Shown here piece after piece: positions 43,802 through 53,286 of a stretch of 64,000 nt of DNA; the first letter of the stretch is position 1, and every line of letters begins with the position of its first letter. Below the pieces are notes generated by a model, which was not told the DNA's origin, searched no databases, and worked only from the letters and a program-made list of their open reading frames with translations. The translations under genes and the position numbers were made by a program. Origin of the DNA: Pedosphaera sp. (lineage in GTDB: Bacteria; Verrucomicrobiota; Verrucomicrobiia; Limisphaerales; JADLHS01); the NCBI GenBank assembly GCA_009695195.1, contig SIBJ01000008.1:1-64000 (forward strand). Reading direction: 5' to 3'.

Positions 43802-46800
43802 ATGAGCCTTGTTCAACTCGCCCTGCGCCGACCGCTGACCGTCGTTGTGCTCATCATTGGGGTGGTGCTCGGCGCCGGCGTCGCCTTGAAAAAGATGTCG
43901 CGCGACGTTTTTCCGCCGCTCGGCATTCCCACGATCTACGTCGCGCAACCCTTCGGCGGCATGGACCCGGCGCAGATGGAGGGCTACCTCACTTACTATT
44001 ACGAATACCATTTCCTCTACATCACCGGGATCGAACACGTCGAATCCAAGTCCATCCAGGGCGCGAGCTTGATGAAGCTGCAGTTTCATCCGGGCACGGA
44101 CATGTCGGCGGCGATGTCGGAGACAGTCGCCTACGTGAACCGCGCGCGCGCCTTCATGCCGCCGGGCACGCCCGGGCCGTTCATCACCCGCTTCGATGCC
44201 GGCAGCGTGCCGGTCGGCTATCTCGTTTTCTCCACCACCAATGAGAATCGCACCGTCGGCCAGATGCAGGACGCCGCGCTCAACTCGGTGCGCCCGCTGT
44301 TCGCCACGTTGCCCGGCGTGTCCGCGCCGCCACCGTTTGGCGGCAGCGCACGCACCATCGTGATTAACGTCAAACCGGATCGCCTCCGCGCCTACAATCT
44401 TTCGCCCGACGAAATCGTCCAGGCCATGTCGCAGGCCAACACCATCAGTCCGTCGGGCAACATGAATCTCGGCGACAAATATCCCATCGTCCCCGTCAAC
44501 GCCGTCGTGAAGAACATCAAAGACCTGGAAGGCGTGCCGCTTCGCGTGAACACCAGCGGCGCAGTTTTTCTGCGCGACGTCGCCACGGTCGAGGACGCCG
44601 CGGACATCGTCACGAGCTACGCGCTCGTCAACGGGCGGCGCACCGTTTATCTGCCCGTCACGAAACGCTCCGATGCCTCGACGCTCACCGTGGTCGAGTT
44701 GGTGAAGAAAAACATCCCCAAGTTCCAAAGCGTCGTGCCCGATGACATCAAGGTGAGCTACGAATTCGACCAGTCGCCCATCGTGCGCCGTTCCATTCGC
44801 GACCTCGTGAAGGAAGGCGCGATCGGCGCGGTGCTGACTGGCCTGATGGTGCTGTTGTTTCTGCGCGACTGGCGGAGTGCGTTCATCGTCGTGGTCAACA
44901 TCCCGCTCTCGCTCCTCGCCGCGACGTTCGCGCTCTCGCTCACCGGCCAAAGCATCAACCTGATGACGCTCGGCGGCCTCGCGCTAGCCGTCGGCATCCT
45001 CGTGGACGAAGCGACCGTGACGGTGGAGAACATTCACGCACATCTCGCTCGCGGCCGTTCGCTGGCCCGCGCCGCGCTCGACGCCACGCGCGAAACCGCG
45101 CTCCCTCGCTTGCTGGCAATGCTCTGCGTCCTCGCCGTGTTCATTCCCGCGTTCTTCATGACCGGCGCGGCCAAGGCGCTGTTCGTTCCGCTCGCGCTGG
45201 CAGTCGGTTTTTCGATGGTCGCCTCCTTCATCCTGTCGAGCACGCTCGTGCCGGTCTTGAGCATCTGGTTCCTGCGCGGACACGCCAGCGAAGTTCACGA
45301 CGCATCCTTCTTTAGCAAACTTCAGAAAACCTACGCTGACTTGCTTCGCCGCACGGTGGCGATGCGCTGGGCCGTCCTGCCGATTTACCTCATCGCCTCA
45401 GTGTTGGTGATCTGGCTGGTCGGTAGCCGGCTCGGGACGGAAATCTTTCCGACCGTCGAAGCCGGGCAAATGGCGCTGCGTGTCCGCACTCCCACTGGCA
45501 CGAAAGTCGAACTCACCGAGCAGTTCGCGCTGAAGACGCTAGACCTCATCAAGCGCGAAGCCGGCGCGGACAACATCGCGCTGACGATGGGCCTCGTGGG
45601 CGTTCACGCGGCGAACTATCCCGTCAACCTCATCCATCTTTGGAATGGCGGCCCGGAAGAAGCCTGGCTCGCCGTCCAGTTCAAGCCAGACGCTCGCGTG
45701 AAGATTTCCGAACTCAAGGAAAAGCTCCGCGCCGTCCTCGCGAATGAATTGCCAGACGTGCGCGTGTCGTTCGAGCCGAGCGACATCGTGAGCCGCGTCA
45801 TGAGTTTCGGCTCGCCCACGCCCATTGAAGTCGCGGTGCAAGGGCCGAGCCTTACAGTGAACAAGGAGTTCGCCGACAAGATTTACGCCGAGGTGAAAAA
45901 AATTCCCGCGCTGCGTGACGTGCATTTTGCGCAGTCGCTAGACTTCCCGACCGTGGACGTGAACGTGAACCGCGAGCGCGCCGGCTTGCTCGGCGTGAAG
46001 ATGGGCGACGTGACGCGTTCGCTCGTGGCGGCCACCACGTCGAGCCGTTTCACCGTCGCGAATTTTTGGTCCGATCCCAATTCCGGTGTGAGCTACAACC
46101 TGCAAATCCAAATCCCGCAGGCCAAGACCACCTCTCTCGAAGACTTGAGGAACGTCCCGGTTTCCGGGAGCGGCGCGAAATCCGTGCTGCTGCGCAACCT
46201 CGCCAGCGTCGCGCCCGGCACCGCCGTCGGCCAATACGAACGCTACAACATGGCCCGCGTCGTCAGCATCACTGCCAATCTCCAGGGCGCGGATCTCGGC
46301 AGCGTCACGAAGCAAATCACGAAAGCCATCGCCGCCGTGGGCGCGCCGCCGCCGAAGACCAGCGTCGCCGTGCGCGGGCAGATGGTGCCGTTACAGGAAT
46401 TGTTCGGTGGCTTTCAATCCGGCCTCATCATTGCCATCGTCGTCGTGTTCCTGATGCTGGCGGCGAACTTCCAATCACTGCGCCTGTCCCTGGCCGTTGT
46501 CTCGACCGTGCCGGCGGTCATCGCCGGAGTCGTGCTCACGCTTTGGCTCACCGGCACGACGCTGAACGTCCAGTCCGCGATGGGCGCGATTATGGCCGTG
46601 GGCGTGGCCGTGGCGAACGCGATTCTGCTCGTGACGTTTGCCGAGAAAGCCAGGAGCGCGGGCGGCTCGCCCGCCAGTCCCGATGTCTTTGCCGCCGCCG
46701 TCGAAGGCGCCCGCAGCCGGCTGCGCCCGATTTTGATGACCAGCTTCGCGATGATCGCCGGCATGTTGCCGCTCGCGCTCGGTCTCGGCGAAGGCGGCGA

Positions 46801-46981
46801 TCAAACCGCGCCGCTGGGCCGCGCCGTCGTGGGCGGCCTCGCGACGGCGACACTCGCCACGTTGTTCGTGTTGCCGTCTGTGTTCGCAATTCTGGCGGGC
46901 CGCAAAGTTCGCTCGCCCTCGCTCGACCCGGAAGATTCGGCGAGCGGATTTTATGAAGCGCCCGCAAAAATAATTTTATGA
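43802..46981 (+). CDS. RND-family efflux pump
   Basis: The protein has 1059 residues from MSLVQLALRRPLTVVVLIIG. It has the RND layout of two sets of one plus five membrane helices and two large periplasmic loops. Visible motifs include TLGGLALAVGILVDEATVTV in helix 4 and NVQSAMGAIMAVGVAVANAI in helix 10. It is the inner-membrane proton-driven pump of a tripartite complex with the next two genes, which overlap it by four bases. The substrate is not evident; the helix-4 sequence is of the HAE/multidrug rather than the heavy-metal type. Confidence 0.92.
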   Translation: MSLVQLALRRPLTVVVLIIGVVLGAGVALKKMSRDVFPPLGIPTIYVAQPFGGMDPAQMEGYLTYYYEYHFLYITGIEHVESKSIQGASLMKLQFHPGTDMSAAMSETVAYVNRARAFMPPGTPGPFITRFDAGSVPVGYLVFSTTNENRTVGQMQDAALNSVRPLFATLPGVSAPPPFGGSARTIVINVKPDRLRAYNLSPDEIVQAMSQANTISPSGNMNLGDKYPIVPVNAVVKNIKDLEGVPLRVNTSGAVFLRDVATVEDAADIVTSYALVNGRRTVYLPVTKRSDASTLTVVELVKKNIPKFQSVVPDDIKVSYEFDQSPIVRRSIRDLVKEGAIGAVLTGLMVLLFLRDWRSAFIVVVNIPLSLLAATFALSLTGQSINLMTLGGLALAVGILVDEATVTVENIHAHLARGRSLARAALDATRETALPRLLAMLCVLAVFIPAFFMTGAAKALFVPLALAVGFSMVASFILSSTLVPVLSIWFLRGHASEVHDASFFSKLQKTYADLLRRTVAMRWAVLPIYLIASVLVIWLVGSRLGTEIFPTVEAGQMALRVRTPTGTKVELTEQFALKTLDLIKREAGADNIALTMGLVGVHAANYPVNLIHLWNGGPEEAWLAVQFKPDARVKISELKEKLRAVLANELPDVRVSFEPSDIVSRVMSFGSPTPIEVAVQGPSLTVNKEFADKIYAEVKKIPALRDVHFAQSLDFPTVDVNVNRERAGLLGVKMGDVTRSLVAATTSSRFTVANFWSDPNSGVSYNLQIQIPQAKTTSLEDLRNVPVSGSGAKSVLLRNLASVAPGTAVGQYERYNMARVVSITANLQGADLGSVTKQITKAIAAVGAPPPKTSVAVRGQMVPLQELFGGFQSGLIIAIVVVFLMLAANFQSLRLSLAVVSTVPAVIAGVVLTLWLTGTTLNVQSAMGAIMAVGVAVANAILLVTFAEKARSAGGSPASPDVFAAAVEGARSRLRPILMTSFAMIAGMLPLALGLGEGGDQTAPLGRAVVGGLATATLATLFVLPSVFAILAGRKVRSPSLDPEDSASGFYEAPAKIIL

Positions 46982-48114
46982 AGCGACTCTTTCAAAACGG
47001 CGTAGCGGCGTCTCGGCAGAGCGCCGCACTTGTTCACGAACATCGAGATGGCGGCGCTCTGCCGAGACGCCGCTACACCGACTGGGTGGCCATAACGATT
47101 CTCGCGTTCGCGCAACTCACGTTCGCCGCCGAGGCGCCGAAGCCGGCCGAGGTGAAGGTCGCGCGCCCGACGCGCGGCGAGATCATCCGTTATGTCACCG
47201 TTCCCGGCGGCATCCGAGCCAATCAACAGGCCACGCTTTATGCGAAGGTCGCCGGTTACTTGAAATCTTTGGCCGTGGACAAAGGCGATCGCGTGCAAGC
47301 CGGCCAGTCGCTCGGCGAAATCGAAGTGCCGGAACTGCTGGCCGACTCTTCAAAATACAAAGCCGAAGTGAAGGTGGCCGAAACAGACTTCCAGCGCGTG
47401 AGCGCGGCGCAGAAAAAATCTCCCGACCTCGTTACGCCGCAAGCCGTGGACGAAGCCAAAGGTCGGTTTGAAATCGCGAGCGCGAACCTCGAGCGCACGC
47501 AGACTTTGTTGAGTTACGCCAAGATCACCGCGCCCTTTTCCGGCATCGTGACGGCGCGCTTTGTTGATCCCGGCGCGTTCATTCCGTCGGCGACGTCTGG
47601 GAGCGCGGCGCAGAATGCCGCCATCGTCACGCTCGCGGATTTCAACACCGTGCGGGCGCAGGTGGCGCTGCCGGAAGTCGAAGCGTCGCTCGCGCAGGTC
47701 GGCCAGCCGGTCAAGCTCACTGTCGAAGGTCTCGCCGGAAAAACGTTTGAAGCGAAAGTCAGCCGTCTGAGCTACGCGCTCGACGACGCCACCAAAACGA
47801 TGTTGATCGAAGCCGATCTGCCCAATCCCGATCTCGCCCTCCGCCCCGGCATGTATGCCACCGTGAAAGTCGGCGTGGAGAAACACGTTGACGCACTGCT
47901 TCTTCCCGTCGAAGCACTGGTGATGGAAAAAGCCAACGCCTTCACGTTCGTCGCCGAGAGCGGCAAGGCGAAGAAGACGGCGATCAAAATCGGTTTCAAC
48001 GACGGCGCGAAGGTTGAAGTGCTCACCGGCTTGAAGGGAAACGAGGCGGTGATTCTCGTGGGCAAGATGACTTTGGCGGATGGAGCGGCGGTCAATGTGA
48101 CGGAGGCGAAATGA
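46978..48114 (+). CDS. RND periplasmic adaptor (membrane fusion protein)
   Basis: The 378-residue protein overlaps the pump stop (ATGA). The barrel-sandwich, hairpin and beta-barrel parts of an MFP are clear: GGIRANQQATLYAKVAGYLK, VDKGDRVQAGQSLGEIEVPE, SYAKITAPFSGIVTARFVDP and LRPGMYATVKVGV. It bridges pump and channel. A perfect 26-bp inverted repeat is embedded in frame after six residues (MKRLFQ), adding about 27 Arg/Ala-rich residues before the hydrophobic export segment WVAITILAFAQLTFAAEAPK. Export may be affected. Confidence 0.9.
   Translation: MKRLFQNGVAASRQSAALVHEHRDGGALPRRRYTDWVAITILAFAQLTFAAEAPKPAEVKVARPTRGEIIRYVTVPGGIRANQQATLYAKVAGYLKSLAVDKGDRVQAGQSLGEIEVPELLADSSKYKAEVKVAETDFQRVSAAQKKSPDLVTPQAVDEAKGRFEIASANLERTQTLLSYAKITAPFSGIVTARFVDPGAFIPSATSGSAAQNAAIVTLADFNTVRAQVALPEVEASLAQVGQPVKLTVEGLAGKTFEAKVSRLSYALDDATKTMLIEADLPNPDLALRPGMYATVKVGVEKHVDALLLPVEALVMEKANAFTFVAESGKAKKTAIKIGFNDGAKVEVLTGLKGNEAVILVGKMTLADGAAVNVTEAK
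47002..47076. repeat. Palindromic element within the adaptor gene
   Basis: Perfect 26-bp arms, GTAGCGGCGTCTCGGCAGAG... at 47002-47027 and its complement at 47051-47076, with a 23-base centre. The 75 bp are a multiple of three and keep the frame open, encoding VAASRQSAALVHEHRDGGAL and a few more residues. Confidence 0.93.
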
Positions 48115-49517
48115 AGCACCAAGCACCAAGCTCCAAGCACCAGAGAAGCTCCAAGCTCCAAGCTCCAAAGACCACTTGCGCGCGCCGGGGACTTGGTGCT
48201 TGGTGTTTGGTGTTTGGATGTTCTCTGGTGCTTGGAGCTTGGTGCTTGGTGCTTCGCGGCCGCGCGCAACCGACAAACGAAGTTTCCCCAATTGACCTTC
48301 CCACCGCGCTCCGTCTCGCCGGCGCGCAGAATCTCGACGTGCAGATCGCGCGCGAACGGTTGGTCGAGGCGAAGGCCAATCATCGGAGCGCCGTCGCGCA
48401 ATTTTTCCCGTGGGTCGCCCCGGGCATCACGTATCGCCAGCACGACGACAAGCTCCAGGATGTCGCCGGCAACCTCATTGACGTTCACAAATATTCCTAC
48501 GCGCCCGGCGCCACGGTCGGCGTGCAACTCGATCTGGGCGACGCGATCTACAAATCGCTCGCGGCGAAACAAATCGCCCACGCCGCCGGGCACGCACTGG
48601 AAGCGCAACGGCGGGAGAGCGTGTTGGCGGCGGCGCAGGGTTATTTTGAGCTGGCGCTGGCGCAGGGCGCGGTCGGCGTGGCCAGGGAGGCCGTGCGGAT
48701 TGCCGGCGATTACGAATCGCAACTCGGCAGCGCGGTCGAAACCGGCATCGCGTTCAAGGGCGATCTGCTCCGCGCGCGCGTGCAAATGGAGCGCAACCGG
48801 CTGACGTTGCGGCGGGCGCAGGAACAACAGCGCGTCGGCGCCGCGCGGCTGGCGCAGGTGCTCCACCTCGATCCCACGGTGGAGTTGGTCGCGTCGGATT
48901 CCGAACTCGCGCCACTCTCGCTCATCGAAACGAACGCGGCGCTCGACCCGTTCGTGCAGCAAGCCATCGCTTCCCGGCCGGAACTCAAGCAGGGCCGGGC
49001 GTTGACCCTGGCCGCGCGCGACGCGAAGAACGGCGCGGCATTCGGCCCGTTGATTCCCTCGCTCGGCGCGCAAGGATTCTGGGGCGGGCTGGGCGGTGGA
49101 CGACAGGGGATTTCCGACACGTTTGGCGGACAACAGGATTTCGTGTTGGGCGCAAGCTGGCGCATTGGCCCGGGCGGATTGTTTGACTTTGGCCGCGTGC
49201 GCGCGGCGGAGTCGCGCTGGAAAATGGCGGAGCTGGGTTTCGACAAATTGCGCGACGAGGTGACGCGACAGGTGATCGAGGCGTTCACGCGCTGGCAATC
49301 GCTGGGCGACCAGCTCGTCATGGCCAGACGCGCGCTCGCCGCCGCCGAAGAAGGTTTGCAACTGGCGCAGCAGCGGAAGGAATACGCGGTGGGCGTCGTG
49401 TTGGAAACGATCCAGGCTGAGCAGGACCTGACCCGGGCGCGGCTGGAGTATTTGAAGGCGGTGGCGGAGTTCAACTCGGCGCAATACCTCTTGTCCAAGG
49501 CGGCCGGCCGGCTCTGA
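48111..49517 (+). CDS. TolC-like outer-membrane efflux channel with repeat-derived signal peptide
   Basis: The 468-residue protein overlaps the adaptor stop (ATGA). The OEP fold starts at about residue 62 (DLPTALRLAGAQNLDVQIAR) with the two long coiled-coil repeats, for example FELALAQGAVGVAREAVRIA and VGVVLETIQAEQDLTRARLE. The first 48 residues after Met are encoded by a 143-bp palindrome and read KHQAPSSKHQ..., then GLGAWCLVFGCSLVLGAWCL. This hydrophobic run with a basic head is the only possible signal peptide, cleaved perhaps after RGRA. It completes the tripartite pump. Confidence 0.9.
   Translation: MKHQAPSSKHQRSSKLQAPKTTCARRGLGAWCLVFGCSLVLGAWCLVLRGRAQPTNEVSPIDLPTALRLAGAQNLDVQIARERLVEAKANHRSAVAQFFPWVAPGITYRQHDDKLQDVAGNLIDVHKYSYAPGATVGVQLDLGDAIYKSLAAKQIAHAAGHALEAQRRESVLAAAQGYFELALAQGAVGVAREAVRIAGDYESQLGSAVETGIAFKGDLLRARVQMERNRLTLRRAQEQQRVGAARLAQVLHLDPTVELVASDSELAPLSLIETNAALDPFVQQAIASRPELKQGRALTLAARDAKNGAAFGPLIPSLGAQGFWGGLGGGRQGISDTFGGQQDFVLGASWRIGPGGLFDFGRVRAAESRWKMAELGFDKLRDEVTRQVIEAFTRWQSLGDQLVMARRALAAAEEGLQLAQQRKEYAVGVVLETIQAEQDLTRARLEYLKAVAEFNSAQYLLSKAAGRL
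48113..48255. repeat. Perfect 35-bp palindrome encoding the signal region of the TolC-like protein
   Basis: The arms at 48113-48147 (GAAGCACCAAGCACCAAGCT and on) and 48221-48255 are exact complements over 35 bp. The centre is 73 bases with more of the same words. It begins two bases after the start of the ATG, and the frame stays open throughout. Relative at 39897-40023. Confidence 0.95.
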
Positions 49518-49616
49518 ACCGGCGGTCGGCGGCCGGTTCCGCGCCGGCGCCCGCGTCACGAGATTGTAACAAACTTTTGCGTGCGGACGGCGGCGCGCCG
49601 TGCAAAATGTCCGCGT

Positions 49617-50246
49617 ATGTTTTCACTCCAACAACTCTTCGGCAAAGGCGACAAGTTCCACGAACTCCTCGAAGCCGCCGCGGCGGAAACCCATCAAAGC
49701 GTCCGGCTCGTCATCGAGATCATGAAGGTGCCGCGCGATACAAAAAAATTCGACGACCTCGTCCTCGCGCGCCGCAAGGAGAAAAAGATCTCCGAGCAGA
49801 TCAGCGAGGAACTGGTGAAGACGTTTGTCACCGGCCTCGAACGCGAGGACATCGAGTCGCTGGCGCGCGGGCTGTACAAGATTCCCAAGACGGCGGAGAA
49901 GCTGGCCGAGCGCTTCGTCATGGCGGGCCGGCACGTCGAGGGCATTGATTTCTCGAAGCAGGCCGACATGATGGAGAAGGCCACCGACGCCGTTCACACC
50001 ATGATCAAACAACTCCACGCGATGGAGGATCTGGAAAAGATCAAGGAATTGAACGACAAGCTGCAATACGTGGAGGGGGAGGCGGACAAGTACATGAATG
50101 ATTTGCTTCACGAACTTTACAGCGGCAAATACGAAGCGCTCCGCGCCATCGTCATCCGCGACATCTACGAGTTGATCGAGAAAGTCGTGGACCGCTGCCG
50201 CGATGTCGGCAACGTGGTCATGCAAATCGTCCTGAAGAATTCCTGA
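49617..50246 (+). CDS. DUF47/PhoU-like protein paired with Pit transporter
   Basis: The protein has 209 residues from MFSLQQLFGKGDKFHELLEA. It is an all-helical PhoU-like (TIGR00153/DUF47) protein with repeated acidic faces: TGLEREDIESLARGLYKIPK, LQYVEGEADKYMNDLLHELY and DVGNVVMQIVLKNS. Family members sit beside low-affinity phosphate transporters and are thought to regulate them. The Pit gene follows nine bases later. Confidence 0.9.
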   Translation: MFSLQQLFGKGDKFHELLEAAAAETHQSVRLVIEIMKVPRDTKKFDDLVLARRKEKKISEQISEELVKTFVTGLEREDIESLARGLYKIPKTAEKLAERFVMAGRHVEGIDFSKQADMMEKATDAVHTMIKQLHAMEDLEKIKELNDKLQYVEGEADKYMNDLLHELYSGKYEALRAIVIRDIYELIEKVVDRCRDVGNVVMQIVLKNS

Positions 50247-50255
50247 GCCAACACG

Positions 50256-51350
50256 ATGACCCTCATCCTGTTCGTCATCTTCGTGGCGCTGGTGTTCGAG
50301 TATATCAACGGCTTTCACGACACCGCGAATTCCATCGCCACGGTCGTCTCGACGAAAGTCCTCTCGCCGCGTCAAGCCATCGTGCTGGCGGCCTTCACCA
50401 ACCTGCTCGGCGCGATGTGGGGGACGGCGGTCGCCAAGACCGTTGCCTCCGGACTGGTGGACACGAAGATTGTGACCTCGGAAATCCTCGTGTGCGCATT
50501 GCTCGGCGCGATTGTCTGGAATCTCCTCACGTGGTGGGTCGGGTTGCCGTCGAGTTCGTCGCACGCGCTGGTGGGCGGATTGTGCGGCGCGTGTCTCGCG
50601 GCCGCGCACGACAAGTGGAGCGTCATCATCTGGAGCATTCCGGGCAAGACGCATTGGTGGGAGGGCAAGGGAATTCTCTGGAAGGTGCTCGTGCCGATGG
50701 TCACGTCGCCGGTGGTCGGCTTCACCGTCGGCCTCCTCTTCATGGGGTTGCTTTATTTTCTGCTGCGCAAATGGCGGCCCGTGACCGTGAATCGCGTCTT
50801 CGGCAAACTCCAGTTGTTCAGTGCCGCTTACATGGGCTTCAGCCACGGCTCGAATGATGCGCAAAAAACCATGGGCATCATCGCCCTCGCGCTCGTGGCG
50901 GCGACCAGCGCGGGCGCGTTCAGCAACCTTCCTGATTGGTTGCACTTTTTGAAACTGTCGGAGCCGACCACCGAGAAGCCACTCGTAATCGCCATCTGGA
51001 TCAAAGTTCTTTGCGCCCTCACGATGTGCGCCGGCACCGCCGCGGGCGGCTGGCGCATCATCAAAACGCTCGGCCACAAAATGGTGAAGCTCCATCCCGT
51101 TCACGGCTTCGCCGCGGAAGCCACGGGCGCGACGGTGTTGTTGACCGCCGCGCACTTCGGCATGCCGGTTTCCACCACGCACGCCATCACGACCTCGATC
51201 ATGGGCGTGGGTTGCGCGAAAGGTTTGAATCACCTCAAACTTAAAGTTGTCGAGCGCATCCTCTGGGCGTGGGTGCTGACGATTCCCGCGGCGGGTGGCG
51301 TAGCGTATGGACTCGTCCGGCTCGCCCGCGCGCTGGGCTGGATCGTTTAA
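50256..51350 (+). CDS. pit: Low-affinity inorganic phosphate transporter, Pit family
   Basis: The 364-residue protein has about ten membrane helices and the two inverted family motifs: EYINGFHDTANSIATVVSTK near the start, and GFSHGSNDAQKTMGIIALAL in the second half. It takes up metal-phosphate with protons across the inner membrane. It follows the PhoU-like gene, as usual for this pair. Confidence 0.94.
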   Translation: MTLILFVIFVALVFEYINGFHDTANSIATVVSTKVLSPRQAIVLAAFTNLLGAMWGTAVAKTVASGLVDTKIVTSEILVCALLGAIVWNLLTWWVGLPSSSSHALVGGLCGACLAAAHDKWSVIIWSIPGKTHWWEGKGILWKVLVPMVTSPVVGFTVGLLFMGLLYFLLRKWRPVTVNRVFGKLQLFSAAYMGFSHGSNDAQKTMGIIALALVAATSAGAFSNLPDWLHFLKLSEPTTEKPLVIAIWIKVLCALTMCAGTAAGGWRIIKTLGHKMVKLHPVHGFAAEATGATVLLTAAHFGMPVSTTHAITTSIMGVGCAKGLNHLKLKVVERILWAWVLTIPAAGGVAYGLVRLARALGWIV

Positions 51351-51431
51351 GTTTCCGCGATTTGCCGTTCAGACTTTCCGAACCGCAACGCTCGCGCCGG
51401 CAACGCGACGCGGTTCGGCGCCTCGAGGTAA

Positions 51432-53045
51432 TCAACCCGCCCGCGATTTGCCGCGCATCAACAGGTAGTACAGCGTCGGCGTGGCGACCAGTGACAGCAA
51501 CACCGAGATGCAGAGCGCGCCAATCACCGCGATCGCCAGCGGCTTGAGCATGTCCGCGCCGGTGCCGATGCCGTAGGCCAGCGGCAACATGCCCAATCCT
51601 GCCGCGAGCGACGTCATCAGCACGGGCCGCAAGCGCCGATGGCCGGAGCGCACCAGCGCGTCCTCCAATCCCAGTCCGCCCGCCAGCAGGTGATCCACCT
51701 GATCGAGCATCAGGATGCCGTTCTTGGCGACGTGCCGGTGATCCACAGCGCGAGCACGGTGCCGAAGAGCGCCAGCACCGAGCCGAACACGATCGCCACC
51801 GGCTCCGCGAAGGAGCGGAACTCGATCAGCAGCGTCGTGAACACGAGGAAGATCGCCATGAGCAGCACGAGCAGCAGGTTGCGGAACGACTCCTGTTGCT
51901 GCTGAAACAGACCGCCAAATTCAATCGTGCCCGGCGGCAGCGTCGGGTCCGCGCCGAGCCGGGCCTGGATTTCTTTCATCGCGCTGCCGAGGTCGCGGCC
52001 TTCCAGTCGTGCGGTGACGGCCACGTCCTGGCGCAGGTCTTCGCGGCGCAGTTCGAGCTGGCCGGGCGTCTCGACGACGTCGGCGACTTGCGAGAGTTTC
52101 ACCAGCGCGCCGGTGGGCGTGCGCAAGGGCAGGTCGCGCAAGGTCGCCACGCGGTCGAGACGCGCGGGGTCCACGCGCACGCGGATGTTCACGACGCGGT
52201 CGCCTTCGAGCACGCTCGACGCCGTCTGGCCGAGCAGCGCGGTATTGACGGCGGTGGCGATGTCGTCGGCGCTCAGCCCGACGCGGTGCGCTTCCAGATG
52301 ACGCACGCGCAGGCTCAGGCTCGGCCCGGTCATCACCAGTCCGTCGAACGTGTCCACCACGCCTTTGATCTGCTTCAATTGTTCCTCCAGTTCCGGCGCT
52401 TTCTGTTTCAAAAACTCGATGTCCGTCGAGAAAAGTTTTACTTCAATCGGCTTGGGCGACCAGGTGAGGTCGCCGATCAGATCGCCGAGCACGCCGGGGA
52501 ATTCCCATTCACAGCCGGGCACGGCCGCGTTGATCTTGGCGCGCAATTCGGAAATCACCTCCTCGGTGCTGCGCGGGCGGTCATTGCGAAGCTTGACGAG
52601 AAAATCACCGGTGTTCGGTTCGGCGATGGACAGCGCGAGCCGCGCGCCGGTGCGGCGCGAATAACTTTCCACTTCGGGCGTCGCTCGAAGAATTTCCTCG
52701 GCCTGAAGCAATTGCCGGTCGGTTTCCGCGAGACTCGTGCCCCACGGCGCGATGTAATCAATGACGAAGCCGCCCTCGTCCATCGCCGGCAGAAACTCGC
52801 TTTCCAAGTGCTGGTAAATCAGCAGGCCCAGACCCAGCACCAGGCCGCACGCGCCGAGCGTGAGCCAGCGCCAGCGCAACGCGCGACGCACGGCCACTTC
52901 ATAAAACCGCACCACGCGCCGCAACAGAAAACCGCCTTCGTCCGGCGTCGCTTCCTTTCCAGTCTGGCCGGGGCGCGCGCGCATGAGCCACGCGGCCAGC
53001 GACGGCGTCAGCGTGATGGCGAGCGCCAGCGACGTGCGCGCGCGA
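51432..53045 (-). pseudogene. Truncated and frameshifted CzcA-type metal RND pump
   Basis: The N-terminal half (about 450 residues) of a roughly 1040-residue pump is gone. The remainder starts abruptly at LALAITLTPSLAAWLMRARP and runs through the second periplasmic loop (FLPAMDEGGFVIDYIAPWGT, SPKPIEVKLFSTD) to LALWITGT at about 51735. There a deletion of roughly 15 codons and a frame change skip the conserved helix, and the reading resumes as VAKNGILMLDQVDHLLAGG up to 51432. Two lesions make function impossible. Confidence 0.85.
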
Positions 53046-53286
53046 CGTCGAGGTCGGGATGAAAATAAAACGCCGCGAGCGTGCAGGTTTCCAGATTCCA
53101 CGCGGCGCGTGGCCAGTCGGGCAGCGCCGCTGAGAGGTTGGTTTGGATAAAAGCCCGCAACCCTTCGTCCGCGAGCGAACGGTGGTTGAAATCTTCGGCC
53201 CGCTTTTCCGCGTCGAGCGGCTGTGGCCGATAGTGAACGCAGCCGGTGAGCGCGACGATTCCGATGATGATGCCCCAACGTCTCAT
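53036..53286 (-). pseudogene. 5' fragment of a CzcC/CusC-type outer-membrane lipoprotein
   Basis: The frame starts at ATG 53286, overlapping the kinase stop (ATGA). It encodes a lipoprotein signal (MRRWGIIIGIVALTGC) and the family opening RSLADEGLRAFIQTNL, WPRAAWNLETCTLAAFYFHP and DLDVARA. After about 84 residues it runs into the CzcA fragment at a GCGCGC-rich junction near 53036-53045. The rest of czcC, all of czcB and half of czcA are missing. Confidence 0.82.

Noticed and set aside
47772-49559. Open frame antisense to the TolC-like gene
   Set aside because: It is a shadow frame; parts such as STKHQAPSSKH come from the palindrome read on the other strand, which is why both strands stay open there.
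49623-51233. Open frame of 536 codons antisense to the PhoU-like and Pit genes
   Set aside because: Both sense genes have complete family motifs; the antisense product is His/Asp/Arg-rich without domains.
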